This document shows, piece by piece, positions 1-6,638 of a stretch of DNA of 9,426 bases; the stretch's first letter is position 1; every line of letters begins with the position of its first letter. Source of the DNA: an uncultured Chlamydiae bacterium (lineage in GTDB: Bacteria > Chlamydiota > Chlamydiia > Chlamydiales > SM23-39); assembly GCA_903909295.1 (NCBI GenBank), contig CAIVVG010000059.1, positions 1 to 9,426 on the forward strand, read 5' to 3'. The notes below the pieces were generated by a model. It searched no databases. It was not told where the DNA came from and was given only the letters and a program-made list of their open reading frames with translations. The translations under genes were made by a program, and so were the position numbers.

Positions 1-1665
1 CGTTCTTTATACCCAAACGCTTTGCCCCTCGAAGGTGCGGTAGCCTTTCAGCTCAAGAGGGACTCTTTCATAGTGACCAACCAGGACCTCACTTGGAAAG
101 GGGCACCTTTCCCTTCCAAGCAGCTGCTCTCTTGTGCATTCGGGGCCCCTTCTCAAACAGACGTGGCCATTTCCCATTTCGAGGCCCTCGACGGAGCGGT
201 TACTGGAGCGGGCCATTTGAGCTGGGGAGATCGATTGGAAGTGGATTTAGATTTAGCCCCTGCCGAATTCTTGTCTGTTGAATCTCGCAGCCTCAGCCAC
301 CTCTTCTATTCTCCTAAAGAGGGGGCCCTATTTTCTGGATTGGATTTGGCGATCTATCCTGAGCAGGGAGACCCCCTCTACTGCAAGACTGACTTTTTTC
401 ATTTGGATTTAAATACAGCCCATTGGCAATTAAAAGAAGCCCGCCTCCACGTGCCAACCTCTTTCCTGCCGGTTGTCGTCGATTGTACAGCCGACATCCG
501 TTGCGATGGGCATGAATTTTCTTACGCCCTCCAAGACGGAGTTGTCCCTCTCGCGGGGGAAATGTACTCTCTCAACGATGCCCGCTTTAGCTGGAACTCT
601 ACCGTCTGCGCCGGCTTTGTCCGTTTGCTTCACCAAGAACACCTCTTCAAACTCTCCTTTGAGGCAGATGCCCAAAAAGGGCGCTGCTCCATAGAGGAAA
701 ATCCAGTCGAAAAACCTCTCACATTTGAGTGGGATTATGACGCGGTGCGCGGAGTGACATTCCGATCGATCGAAGGGGTGTTTGGAGGCGTCGACGCCTC
801 CTTCCGCCCTGCAGAGCCCTACGGCCCGCTTCTGGGGAGCGCGAAAGTGGACTTCGCAGCGGTGACTCAGTGGATTCCCCAAGCAATTGGCGAAGTGTTT
901 ACCGATCTGGAGATGGGGAAGGGGTATGAGCTCAAAGGGACTTTAAGCCATCGGGGTGAGTTCCAGGGTATTTTGGTCGGCAAGGAAGTGGAGCTCTTTG
1001 GGTATTGTCTCAAGACCCTCTTTGCCCAAACCGAGATCAGCCCCACCAAAGTTTGTCTGACTGAGCTGAAAGCAAGCGATCCAGGAGGGATACTCACCAT
1101 CGACCAGGTTTTGATGGAAGAGCCCTCTCCCGATGCGCCCTGGATTTTGGATATTCCCCATATCACTGTCACCGAGCTCAGGCCGAGTGTGTTGGAAAGA
1201 AGCCCCCTCACACCTCTGGTTATCAGAGAGCTCCACCTCGATGATGTCAAAGGGCTTCTGGCAGATAGTAAAACCTATACCGGAAAAGGGGAGCTATTCT
1301 TCATCAATTCCTTCCGGAGGAAATTTTCCGTCCTCGAGCTTCCCGCCGACCTTTTGAGCCGCATCATCGGTATCGATCTCGAACTGCTGATCCCCGTGAG
1401 AGGGTCCCTTACCTATGAACTCAAAGAGGGATTGTTTTGTTTGGAGGAATTGAAAAATGCGTTCAGTGAAGGGCACCGCTCTGAATTTTTCTTAGTTCCC
1501 GAAGCCCGCTCTTCGATGGATCTCGATGGGAATCTCAATATCGTGATCAGAATGAAGCAGTTCGTCCTTTTCAAACTCACCGAAGCCTTCCTCATCTCTG
1601 TCGACGGCAATCTAGGAGACCCCCAATACCACCTGAAAAAAAAACGTCGCTTCTTAGGGCTCTAG
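1..1665 (+). CDS. AsmA/YhdP-like large envelope protein, C-terminal part (5' end outside window)
   Basis: The frame is open from base 1 with no stop upstream, so this is the 3' part of a longer gene; the first in-frame start-like codon (TTG at 22) is probably internal. About 554 residues are visible. They are rich in short alternating beta-strand segments with many acidic and aromatic positions and have no membrane helix or catalytic motif. The last ~60 residues (a DLDGNLNIVIR stretch, then SVDGNLGDPQYHLKK) resemble the C-terminal repeat of AsmA/YhdP/TamB-like proteins, which span the periplasm of diderm bacteria as a beta-groove and are linked to lipid transport or outer membrane homeostasis. 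That family placement is by pattern only and could be wrong; a chlamydia-specific envelope protein is the alternative. The stop (TAG 1663-1665) lies inside the frame of the following ComF-like gene, and an A9 run sits just before it. Confidence 0.6.
   Translation, partial: RSLYPNALPLEGAVAFQLKRDSFIVTNQDLTWKGAPFPSKQLLSCAFGAPSQTDVAISHFEALDGAVTGAGHLSWGDRLEVDLDLAPAEFLSVESRSLSHLFYSPKEGALFSGLDLAIYPEQGDPLYCKTDFFHLDLNTAHWQLKEARLHVPTSFLPVVVDCTADIRCDGHEFSYALQDGVVPLAGEMYSLNDARFSWNSTVCAGFVRLLHQEHLFKLSFEADAQKGRCSIEENPVEKPLTFEWDYDAVRGVTFRSIEGVFGGVDASFRPAEPYGPLLGSAKVDFAAVTQWIPQAIGEVFTDLEMGKGYELKGTLSHRGEFQGILVGKEVELFGYCLKTLFAQTEISPTKVCLTELKASDPGGILTIDQVLMEEPSPDAPWILDIPHITVTELRPSVLERSPLTPLVIRELHLDDVKGLLADSKTYTGKGELFFINSFRRKFSVLELPADLLSRIIGIDLELLIPVRGSLTYELKEGLFCLEELKNAFSEGHRSEFFLVPEARSSMDLDGNLNIVIRMKQFVLFKLTEAFLISVDGNLGDPQYHLKKKRRFLGL
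1636..1644 (+). other. A9 homopolymer, possible slippage site
   Basis: Nine consecutive A occur as AAA AAA AAA (three Lys codons) in the AsmA-like frame, 18 nt before its stop. A -1 shift here (or one extra A in the transcript) moves ribosomes into the frame that reads TSLLRALVDLIYPPLC and continues through the whole ComF-like gene. A-runs of this length are known sites of transcriptional slippage in AT-rich endosymbionts. Whether slippage is used here is not shown by sequence alone. Confidence 0.4.
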
Positions 1666-1670
1666 TCGAT

Positions 1671-2216
1671 CTGATCTACCCGCCCCTTTGCGCCCACTGC
1701 CAGGAACGGTGCTCTTCCCTTTTATGCCCCACCTGCTGGACCCTCTGCGCCCCTCCCGATCCAGTGGAACACTGCGCTCATTGCTTTACCCCCCTTCCCG
1801 ATCTCAAACACCGCTTCTGTGCCCGGTGCCGAAGAGGACTTCCCCTCACCGTCGCCCGCGCTTTTGCCTTTGACCCGCAGGCCCCCCTTTTGGCGCTGTG
1901 CGCTTGCGCTCCAGAAGAGCTCGCTGGATTTGTCGCCTATCAATGGGTCCAGCTCGACTGGCCCATTCCCGACGCGATTCTCTCTCTGCCAGACACCGCC
2001 TCCTTTCGTTTGAGCAAAGCCGTATCACACCTCCTTTGTAGACCTTGGATTGAGGTGAGAGAGATTAAAAGTCCCGGCCTGGAGCTCTTAATCGTCGATG
2101 CGATTTCCCCCTTTGACCACATTCGGCGCGGTGTGCGCCCCGTGCTTGAGACTTCCCCAAAAAGCATTTATCAACTAAGCTTGGCTCCATATGGTTTTAG
2201 GAATTATTTGGATTAG
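1671..2216 (+). CDS. ComF-like double zinc ribbon/phosphoribosyltransferase protein, degenerate, non-canonical start
   Basis: The translation begins like a ComF protein (ALVDLIYPPLCAHC) and then shows paired Cys motifs typical of the ComF double zinc ribbon: CAHC, CPTC, CAHC and CARC. A shortened phosphoribosyltransferase-like region follows, ending in LLIVDAISPFDHIRRGV, which aligns with the family's LLVDDVxTTGAT PRPP loop but has lost the second Asp and the TTG residues. The RGFNQ and QxxLxxxxR segments of ComF are not recognisable, and ~180 aa is short for a family usually above 200. In ComF-bearing bacteria the protein supports DNA uptake; enzyme activity here is doubtful. No ATG, GTG or TTG lies upstream of the zinc ribbon in this frame. 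The first ordinary start (GTG 1764) would remove two Cys pairs. CTG 1671 is my placeholder; a -1 shift from the preceding gene at the A9 run is the alternative. The end overlaps the slipin gene by 26 nt. Confidence 0.6.
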   Translation: MIYPPLCAHCQERCSSLLCPTCWTLCAPPDPVEHCAHCFTPLPDLKHRFCARCRRGLPLTVARAFAFDPQAPLLALCACAPEELAGFVAYQWVQLDWPIPDAILSLPDTASFRLSKAVSHLLCRPWIEVREIKSPGLELLIVDAISPFDHIRRGVRPVLETSPKSIYQLSLAPYGFRNYLD

Positions 2217-3114
2217 CCTCGTCCTTTTTACGCTTCTCTTGTACCGCGGCTCGCAGATCGTGCCGCAAGAACAAGTATGGATCGTACAGCGACTCGGTAA
2301 GTATCACCGCCGCTTAGAACCCGGCTTCAACTGGATCGTACCTCTGTTGGATGTGGTGGCCTACCGCCACTCGCTCAAAGAAGAGGCCATTGACGTCACA
2401 GAGCAAACAGCGATCACGCAAGACAACGTCAGCGTGGTTTTGGACGGCATCGTCTATGTAAAAATCATCGACCCCGTCGCCGCCTCCTATGGAGTCAAAA
2501 ATCCGATCTACGCCCTCACCCAGCTTGTCCAGACCTCCATGCGCTCTGAAATTGGGAGGATCGCTCTCGACAAGACCTTTGAGGAGAGAGAAACCCTCAA
2601 CGCCAAAATTGTTGAAGCGATCAACGAAGCCTCTGTCGCTTGGGGCATCCGGTGCCTGCGCTACGAGATCAAAGACATCAAGATGCCCGAAGACATCCGC
2701 AAAGCGATGGAATTGCAGATGACGGCAGAGAGGCAAAAACGGGCCCACATCCTCGAATCGGAAGGACTCCGCCAAGCCGAGATCAACCAATCAGAAGGGC
2801 AAAAACAGGCACAGATCAACCGAGCGACAGGGGAAGCCAATGCGATTGAGCTGCTTGCCCAAGCAGCCGCTCTTGCAATTGAGAGGATGGCCATCTCTTT
2901 GAGTGCACCCGGCGGCGATAAAGCCGCTTCTCTGCAAGTAGCCGAGAAGTACATCGAGGCATTTCGAGAGCTGGCCAAAGAGGGGAACACGATCTTGCTT
3001 CCTTCCAACCTACAGAACCCAAGCTCGATTGTGACGGAAGCTGTGACCATCTACGAAGCGCTCACGAGAAAGAAGATCGCCCCGATTCCAGTGGCGACCC
3101 ATCAGCACAATTAA
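2191..3114 (+). CDS. Slipin/stomatin-like SPFH-domain membrane protein (QmcA/STOML2 type)
   Basis: A 307-aa protein with one N-terminal membrane helix (residues 2-18), then an SPFH domain (about 20-175) opening with IVPQEQVWIVQRLGKYHRRL and EPGFNWIVPLLD, hallmarks of the paraslipin/QmcA branch. A charged coiled coil follows (about 165-235) with the family's repeated EGxxQAxIN units, then a short C-terminal region. Such proteins form large ring oligomers that scaffold membrane microdomains and associate with proteases. No NfeD partner gene is adjacent in this window: the next feature downstream is a terminator. ATG 2191 is supported by where the helix begins. I see no clear SD, and the start lies inside the end of the ComF-like gene, so translational coupling is likely. 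Family assignment is secure; cellular role is inferred. Confidence 0.93.
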   Translation: MVLGIIWISLVLFTLLLYRGSQIVPQEQVWIVQRLGKYHRRLEPGFNWIVPLLDVVAYRHSLKEEAIDVTEQTAITQDNVSVVLDGIVYVKIIDPVAASYGVKNPIYALTQLVQTSMRSEIGRIALDKTFEERETLNAKIVEAINEASVAWGIRCLRYEIKDIKMPEDIRKAMELQMTAERQKRAHILESEGLRQAEINQSEGQKQAQINRATGEANAIELLAQAAALAIERMAISLSAPGGDKAASLQVAEKYIEAFRELAKEGNTILLPSNLQNPSSIVTEAVTIYEALTRKKIAPIPVATHQHN

Positions 3115-3134
3115 ACGCATTGAGCCTCCGGCAT

Positions 3135-3176
3135 AAAAAAAACCCCCGGCCACGGAGAGTGGCGCGGGGGCATTTT
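3135..3176. terminator. Bidirectional intrinsic terminator between convergent genes
   Basis: The arms CCCCCGGCCAC (3143-3153) and GTGGCGCGGGGG (3159-3170) form a GC-rich stem with a small bulge around a GGAGA loop. On the + strand it is followed by TTTT (3173-3176), serving the slipin gene. On the - strand it is followed by eight T (A-run 3135-3142), serving the gene ending at 3200. Confidence 0.88.
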
Positions 3177-3199
3177 GTGCAATAATAGAGACGTCAGGC

Positions 3200-3814
3200 T
3201 TAGAAACCAGCGCCTACAGAAAATTCAGCAGATGGGCCAGGGAACGCTCCTACACGGTAGGAAGGCGCTATGGGTTGGTTTACATCGAGCTGAACAAATG
3301 TGCGAAGGCGAGAGCTGCGGTGCATCTCGTATCCAGCACAAGCGCTGCCAAGAAGGCCGTGGAACTCAGTGCGAGTTGTGGTCCAATAATCATCGTCATT
3401 GGTTTCCTCACGCGTTGCAATGCCGCCGTAAGCCAGTCCACCACCGAGATACAAACTCCCATCTTGTGCAGGAGTGAAGTAGTAGAGGTAGTTGACTTTT
3501 GGCCATGTCCAGACGGTGGCTCTGGAGTCATCGCTGTGACGACCTTTGATCGACGCAGAAAAGTCGAGTGCAGAGGCATCGTAGTTCAGGCGATATCCAA
3601 CACCTATACCAGGAAGCACGCCCGCGTCTGCCATAGGAGCCACATCGGCTCGGATATAGTAGAACGACTTGCGGGGTTGTGTGTCTTCTTTCTTGACAAG
3701 TGTCACTTCAATTTGTTGTGGGAGTTTGTCAATCGAGAGTTGTGGGGTTGCTTCTTGAGCAAATCCACATGCGGTTGCGATGGTTAGTATTGCGGTTGCA
3801 ATTTTCTTTTTCAC
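3200..3814 (-). CDS. Small exported protein, predicted outer-membrane beta-barrel-like
   Basis: A 204-aa protein starting with a Sec-type signal peptide: KKK at 2-4, hydrophobic 5-19, probable cleavage after GFA/Q near residue 19-20. The mature part is rich in Gly, Tyr and Ser with alternating aromatic strands (for example YYIRADVAP, WTWPKVNYLYYF, GSLYLGGGLAYGG, TFVQLDVNQP) and ends in a C-terminal Phe (SVGAGF), a common outer-membrane barrel signature. The size fits a small 8-stranded barrel. I do not recognise a specific family. GTG 3814 is chosen because an AGGAGG lies 5 nt upstream and the signal peptide starts there; the 15-codon in-frame extension to ATG 3859 has no such support. It stands alone, with a terminator downstream and two dyads upstream. 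The function is unknown; a porin or structural surface protein is a guess. Confidence 0.8.
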   Translation of the reverse strand: MKKKIATAILTIATACGFAQEATPQLSIDKLPQQIEVTLVKKEDTQPRKSFYYIRADVAPMADAGVLPGIGVGYRLNYDASALDFSASIKGRHSDDSRATVWTWPKVNYLYYFTPAQDGSLYLGGGLAYGGIATREETNDDDYWTTTRTEFHGLLGSACAGYEMHRSSRLRTFVQLDVNQPIAPSYRVGAFPGPSAEFSVGAGF

Positions 3815-3819
3815 AATTA

Positions 3820-3825
3820 CCTCCT
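3820..3825 (-). promoter_or_regulatory. Shine-Dalgarno AGGAGG fixing a GTG start
   Basis: On the - strand AGGAGG is followed by TAATT and then GTG at 3814. This places the start of the exported protein at the signal peptide rather than at the upstream ATG (3859). Confidence 0.85.
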
Positions 3826-3845
3826 GTTCAAAAGAAATGCCCATT

Positions 3846-3890
3846 ATGCCAACCGGCATTTATTTACGAAACATTAAGTAATTCTTAATG
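3846..3890 (-). promoter_or_regulatory. Two dyads upstream of the exported-protein gene
   Basis: Two perfect inverted repeats lie between the obg stop and the exported-protein start: CATTAAG-TAATT-CTTAATG (3872-3890) and ATGCC-AACC-GGCAT (3846-3859). The first follows obg on the - strand and may be a weak AT-rich terminator, as only a short T stretch follows it. Either could be an operator. A CATAAT hexamer (- strand, just downstream of the second dyad) is a possible -10 for the exported-protein gene, but I see no convincing -35. Confidence 0.35.
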
Positions 3891-3903
3891 AGTAATTAAA
3901 AAA

Positions 3904-4914
3904 TTAGTAACGGACTGTTTCGCGCTGGGCGAGAAGGCGGATGGCGCTCTTGAGATTTTCAATGTTGATGCCTTCACGGGCGGAGATCGTGAAGAGCGTC
4001 GATGGATCGTACGGATATTGTTTCTGAAAACTTGCGGCGAGTTCTTGTGTTTCGTCCTGATCGATTTTATTGAGGGCGACGAGGAAGGGCTTTTCTAGCA
4101 TCTCGGGATTGTAGGCTTCGAGTTCTTTTCGGAGCATGAGGAACTCGGTAAAGGGATCTCGATCTTGGTAGGGGGCGAGCTCGATCAGATAGACGAGGGT
4201 CGATGTCCGTTCAATATGGCGCAAGAAGGCGAAGCCGAGCCCTTTGTCTTCATGGGCGTCTTGGATGATGCCGGGGATGTCTGCAATCAAGATGCGGGAG
4301 TAGTCGTCGAACTCCACAATGCCTAAATTAGGGCGGAGCGTGGTGAAGGGGTAGGGGGCGATTTTTACTTCAATGTGGGCGAGGGCGGAGATGAGGGTCG
4401 ATTTGCCCGCATTGGGCATCCCGACGAAGCCGACATCGGCGATGAGTTTGAGTTCGAGCTCTATCTCGATCTCTTCTCCTGCAGTGCCAGGTGTGCAGAC
4501 GAAAGGGGCTTGGTGGGTCGCTGTCTTAAAGCGGCAGTTCCCTTTGCCTCCCTTTCCCCCTGTGCAGATTTCCCATTTTTGTCCGGGTTCTGTGAAATCG
4601 TAGAGGAGTTCTTGGGTGGCTGCATTTCTGACGAGAGTGCCGAGCGGGACGGTGACGATGAGATGTTCACCATTTTTCCCTTTGCACTGATTAGCCCCGC
4701 CCTGTCCGCCGTTTTCGGCCTTGAGGATGCGTCGATTGCGGTAGTCTTCGAGGGAGTGAACTTGGGGGTTGGCGACGAGATAGACCGAACCGCCTATGCC
4801 GCCGTCGCCGCCAGCAGGGCCCCCTTTGGGGATATATTTTTCACGGCGCCAGGCTATGACTCCGTTGCCGCCCTTGCCCGCCGAAAGTTGAAGAGTTACG
4901 CTGTCGACGAACAT
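3904..4914 (-). CDS. obg: Obg family GTPase (ObgE/CgtA), ribosome assembly
   Basis: A 336-aa protein with the glycine-rich Obg fold at residues 1-155 (SAGKGGNGVIAWRREKYIPKGGP, then GGDGG and GGKGGKGN repeats) and a TRAFAC GTPase domain: G1 GMPNAGKST 165-173, switch PFTT 189-192, G3 DIPG 212-215, LGFAFLRHIERT, G4 NKID 282-285, G5 SARE 311-314. It ends soon after G5, so the variable C-terminal tail of many Obg proteins is absent, consistent with short homologues. Obg binds the 50S subunit and acts in its late assembly. It lies downstream of rplU and rpmA in the usual order, though a 172-nt gap with a large palindrome separates it from rpmA, so it may have its own promoter or depend on read-through. 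ATG 4914 opens the canonical MFVDSVTLQLSAGKGGNG start. Confidence 0.97.
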   Translation of the reverse strand: MFVDSVTLQLSAGKGGNGVIAWRREKYIPKGGPAGGDGGIGGSVYLVANPQVHSLEDYRNRRILKAENGGQGGANQCKGKNGEHLIVTVPLGTLVRNAATQELLYDFTEPGQKWEICTGGKGGKGNCRFKTATHQAPFVCTPGTAGEEIEIELELKLIADVGFVGMPNAGKSTLISALAHIEVKIAPYPFTTLRPNLGIVEFDDYSRILIADIPGIIQDAHEDKGLGFAFLRHIERTSTLVYLIELAPYQDRDPFTEFLMLRKELEAYNPEMLEKPFLVALNKIDQDETQELAASFQKQYPYDPSTLFTISAREGINIENLKSAIRLLAQRETVRY

Positions 4915-4942
4915 GGGAGGTCAGTTATCCTTGGGGGTTGTC

Positions 4943-5089
4943 AAAAAATAATCTGAAGAATTTGGACTGGCTACGACTTCGCCCAATCGATCCTCCTCGT
5001 CACCCTTCCCTCGAGGGGAAGGGTCTCCTCGTTCGGAACGCTTTGCTTCGATTCGGCTTTGTCTCGCAGAGTCCAAATACTTCATATTA
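4943..5089 (-). repeat. 141-nt imperfect palindrome plus T6, candidate terminator after rpmA
   Basis: Outer arms 4949-4968 and 5070-5089 are complementary over 20 bp with two mismatches. An inner perfect 9-bp hairpin, ACCCTTCCC (5002-5010) with GGGAAGGGT (5016-5024), forms the tip, and the segments between are also partly complementary (CTACGA/CTGCGA and AATCGA matches). On the - strand the hairpin begins at the rpmA stop codon and is followed by six T (A-run 4943-4948), which is the layout of an intrinsic terminator. The stem is far longer than ordinary terminators, so it could instead be a palindromic mobile repeat that landed after rpmA. Confidence 0.7.
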
Positions 5090-5347
5090 TTCTTTGATAA
5101 TCCCGGGAACGATGGAGACGAAAGTCTTCGTCTTTTTTTCGAAAGTGACTATTCCATCCGCAAGAGCAAAGAGGGTATAGTCTCTTCCCATTCCTACATT
5201 TGTGCTAGGATGCCACTTTGTGCCGCACTGTCTGACGAGAATGCTGCCTGCTGTGACAAATTGTCCCATAGTGGCTTTGATGCCGAGGCGCTGCGAATGA
5301 GAGTCGCGACCGTTGCGGGTTGAGCCTTGTCCTTTCTTTTGTGCCAT
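5087..5347 (-). CDS. rpmA: 50S ribosomal protein bL27
   Basis: An 86-aa basic protein with the bL27 signature: MAQKKGQGSTRNGRDSHSQR, then VTAGSILVRQCGTKWHP and DYTLFALADGIVTFE. bL27 lies near the peptidyl transferase centre, where its N-terminus contacts tRNA. The N-terminus starts directly at the mature MAxKK sequence, without the cleavable extension seen in Firmicutes. AAAGGA lies upstream of ATG 5347. It follows rplU after 13 nt, so the two are co-transcribed. The stop codon TAA sits inside the right arm of the palindrome that follows. Confidence 0.97.
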   Translation of the reverse strand: MAQKKGQGSTRNGRDSHSQRLGIKATMGQFVTAGSILVRQCGTKWHPSTNVGMGRDYTLFALADGIVTFEKKTKTFVSIVPGIIKE

Positions 5348-5360
5348 GACCGAAATCCTT

Positions 5361-5669
5361 TTACGCTACGGCGATTTTCGTAATTTTAACGTGGGAGTAT
5401 TTTTGTCTGTGACCCACAGTGTGTCTGTAGTTTTTTCGTCTTTTGTATTTAAAGGCGATGACTTTAGGCCCTTTTGTCTGCCCGATCACTTCGGCGTGAA
5501 CAGCGCATTGGGGGATGTAGGGTTGGCCAATTGTAGGGGCACTTCCGTCGTGAACGAGCAAAACTTTATCGAATTGGATCGCACCTTCTGCATGGAGAAG
5601 CTCGACGTCGAGTTCATCTCCCTCTTCGACGCGGTACTGCTTGCCGCCTGTCTCAATGATTGCGTACAT
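5361..5669 (-). CDS. rplU: 50S ribosomal protein bL21
   Basis: A 102-aa protein of normal bL21 length, with MYAIIETGGKQYRVEEGD at the start, VLLVHDG in the middle and FKYKRRKNYRHTVGHRQKY near the end, the conserved 23S rRNA-binding region. It is a structural component of the large subunit. It is the first gene of rplU-rpmA(-obg), with GGAGG four nt before ATG 5669 and a sigma70-type promoter just upstream. Confidence 0.97.
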   Translation of the reverse strand: MYAIIETGGKQYRVEEGDELDVELLHAEGAIQFDKVLLVHDGSAPTIGQPYIPQCAVHAEVIGQTKGPKVIAFKYKRRKNYRHTVGHRQKYSHVKITKIAVA

Positions 5670-5693
5670 AATTCCTCCAGAATAATTGCAAGA

Positions 5694-5723
5694 ATATTAC
5701 CGCAAGAGCGGCCCCTTTGTCAA
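5694..5723 (-). promoter_or_regulatory. Sigma70-type promoter for rplU-rpmA
   Basis: On the - strand TTGACA (5718-5723) is separated by 18 nt from TAATAT (5694-5699). Transcription would start near 5687, giving a leader of about 18 nt with GGAGG at 5674-5678. The -35 is a perfect consensus, four bases from the edge of the palindromic element at 5728-5811. Confidence 0.7.
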
Positions 5724-5727
5724 GGCG

Positions 5728-5811
5728 GAACCTATCCAAACAAAAAGTTTCAGTCGAAAATCGGCCAAAATAATCCAAAAACTCGACGAAAAATTTTATT
5801 TGGATAGGTTC
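5728..5811 (-). repeat. Palindromic element A (84 nt), shares a core with the element at 8341-8497
   Basis: Perfect 13-bp terminal arms GAACCTATCCAAA (5728-5740) and TTTGGATAGGTTC (5799-5811) extend inward by four more A:T pairs after one mismatch. The interior 5753-5791, read on the - strand, matches 8368-8406 of the second element at 36 of 39 positions, with 24 identical bases in a row (5763-5786 against 8373-8396). The octamer GAACCTAT occurs at 5728-5735 and again directly outside the right end at 5812-5819, where it makes the palindrome ATAGGTTCGAACCTAT. The element contains the permease stop codon and borders the rplU promoter. Confidence 0.8.
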
Positions 5812-6638
5812 GAACCTATTTGAAATTTTTTCTTGCAGGGAAGAGCGATGAGATAGGCCGCCGCGGTGACGAGGGCAATGGTGGCTCCCGGAGGCCAGTT
5901 GAGGTGGTAGGAGGCTTGGAGCCCCACCCAGTTAGCGAGGGCGCAGATGAGGGTGGCTGCGATCATGAGTGTGTGGAGCCGTTTGGTGGCGAGGGCGGCC
6001 AGCGTAGCGGGGATGGTCAGGAGTGCTAAGACGAGGATGGTTCCGACGATCTGGATGAGGAGGACGACAGAGACCGCGACAAGGGTGAGGAGGAGGAAGT
6101 AGAGCCTCCGCACGGCGACTCCTTGGAGGAGGGCTTGCTCTTCATCAAAGCAGAGGGCTACAAATTTTCGGTAGTAGATGAGCACGGTCCCCAGCACGAC
6201 TCCATCGAGCCCTAGGAGAAGCCATAGGTCTTTTGGCTCGATCCAGAGGATGTTGCCAAAGAGAAAATTGAGGAGGTCGACATTGGTTCCGGGGGTTAGC
6301 GAGATGCAGACGACGCCCACTCCCATCCCAATGGACCAAATCGCGGCGATGACGGCGTCTTCTCGCTGCCTGTAGTTGAGGTGGATCCATCCGAGGAGGA
6401 GGGCTGAGCCGATGGCGCTCGCAAAGGCGCCGAGCATCGGCGTCAGCCACTCGATGCCATAGGTTCTCTGCAGCAAGAGGCAAAGGCCCATGCCGCCGAG
6501 GATGGAGTGGGAGATGCACCCTGCGATAAAGGCGATTCTCTTCACGACGACGAAGGCGCCGACCACTCCATTGGCAATCGATGCGAGCAGCCCTGCTGCG
6601 AGGGCCAGTTGTAAGAAGGGGTTATCGAGAAAAAACAG
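5796..6638 (-). CDS. Metal ABC transporter permease (ZnuB/MntB/TroC type, ABC-3 family)
   Basis: A 280-aa polytopic inner-membrane protein with about eight hydrophobic segments. Family patterns are visible: NPFLQLALAAGLLASIANGVVGAFVVVKRI at the start, SHSILGG in the first loop, NFLFGNIL mid-protein, and VGTILVLALLTIPATLAAL plus PPGATIALV near the end. It would form the channel dimer served by the neighbouring ATPase and binding protein, importing Zn, Mn or Fe. The start is placed at CTG 6638 because AAGGAGG lies five nt upstream and the product then begins MFFLDNPFLQ, as in homologues; the only upstream alternative is TTG 6686 without an SD. The start overlaps the ATPase gene by 17 nt. The last codons (about GSNLSK) and the stop fall in a palindromic repeat, so the natural C-terminus may have been replaced. 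Confidence 0.92.
   Translation of the reverse strand: MFFLDNPFLQLALAAGLLASIANGVVGAFVVVKRIAFIAGCISHSILGGMGLCLLLQRTYGIEWLTPMLGAFASAIGSALLLGWIHLNYRQREDAVIAAIWSIGMGVGVVCISLTPGTNVDLLNFLFGNILWIEPKDLWLLLGLDGVVLGTVLIYYRKFVALCFDEEQALLQGVAVRRLYFLLLTLVAVSVVLLIQIVGTILVLALLTIPATLAALATKRLHTLMIAATLICALANWVGLQASYHLNWPPGATIALVTAAAYLIALPCKKKFQIGSNLSK

Noticed and set aside
2314..2790. 158-codon - strand frame opposite the slipin gene
   Set aside because: Antisense shadow of a conserved SPFH gene without its own start signals or domain.
4375..4956. 193-codon + strand frame opposite obg
   Set aside because: Antisense shadow of a clearly real obg gene; low-complexity composition, no SD, no recognisable domain.
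5313..5807. 164-codon + strand frame opposite rplU and rpmA
   Set aside because: It covers the antisense of two ribosomal protein genes, the rplU promoter and the palindromic element; not a coherent protein.
5804..5820. ATAGGTTCGAACCTAT resembling a tRNA T-arm (possible tRNA remnant or att site)
   Set aside because: The loop has six rather than seven bases and no other tRNA arm is nearby; better explained as the element's inverted plus direct octamer.
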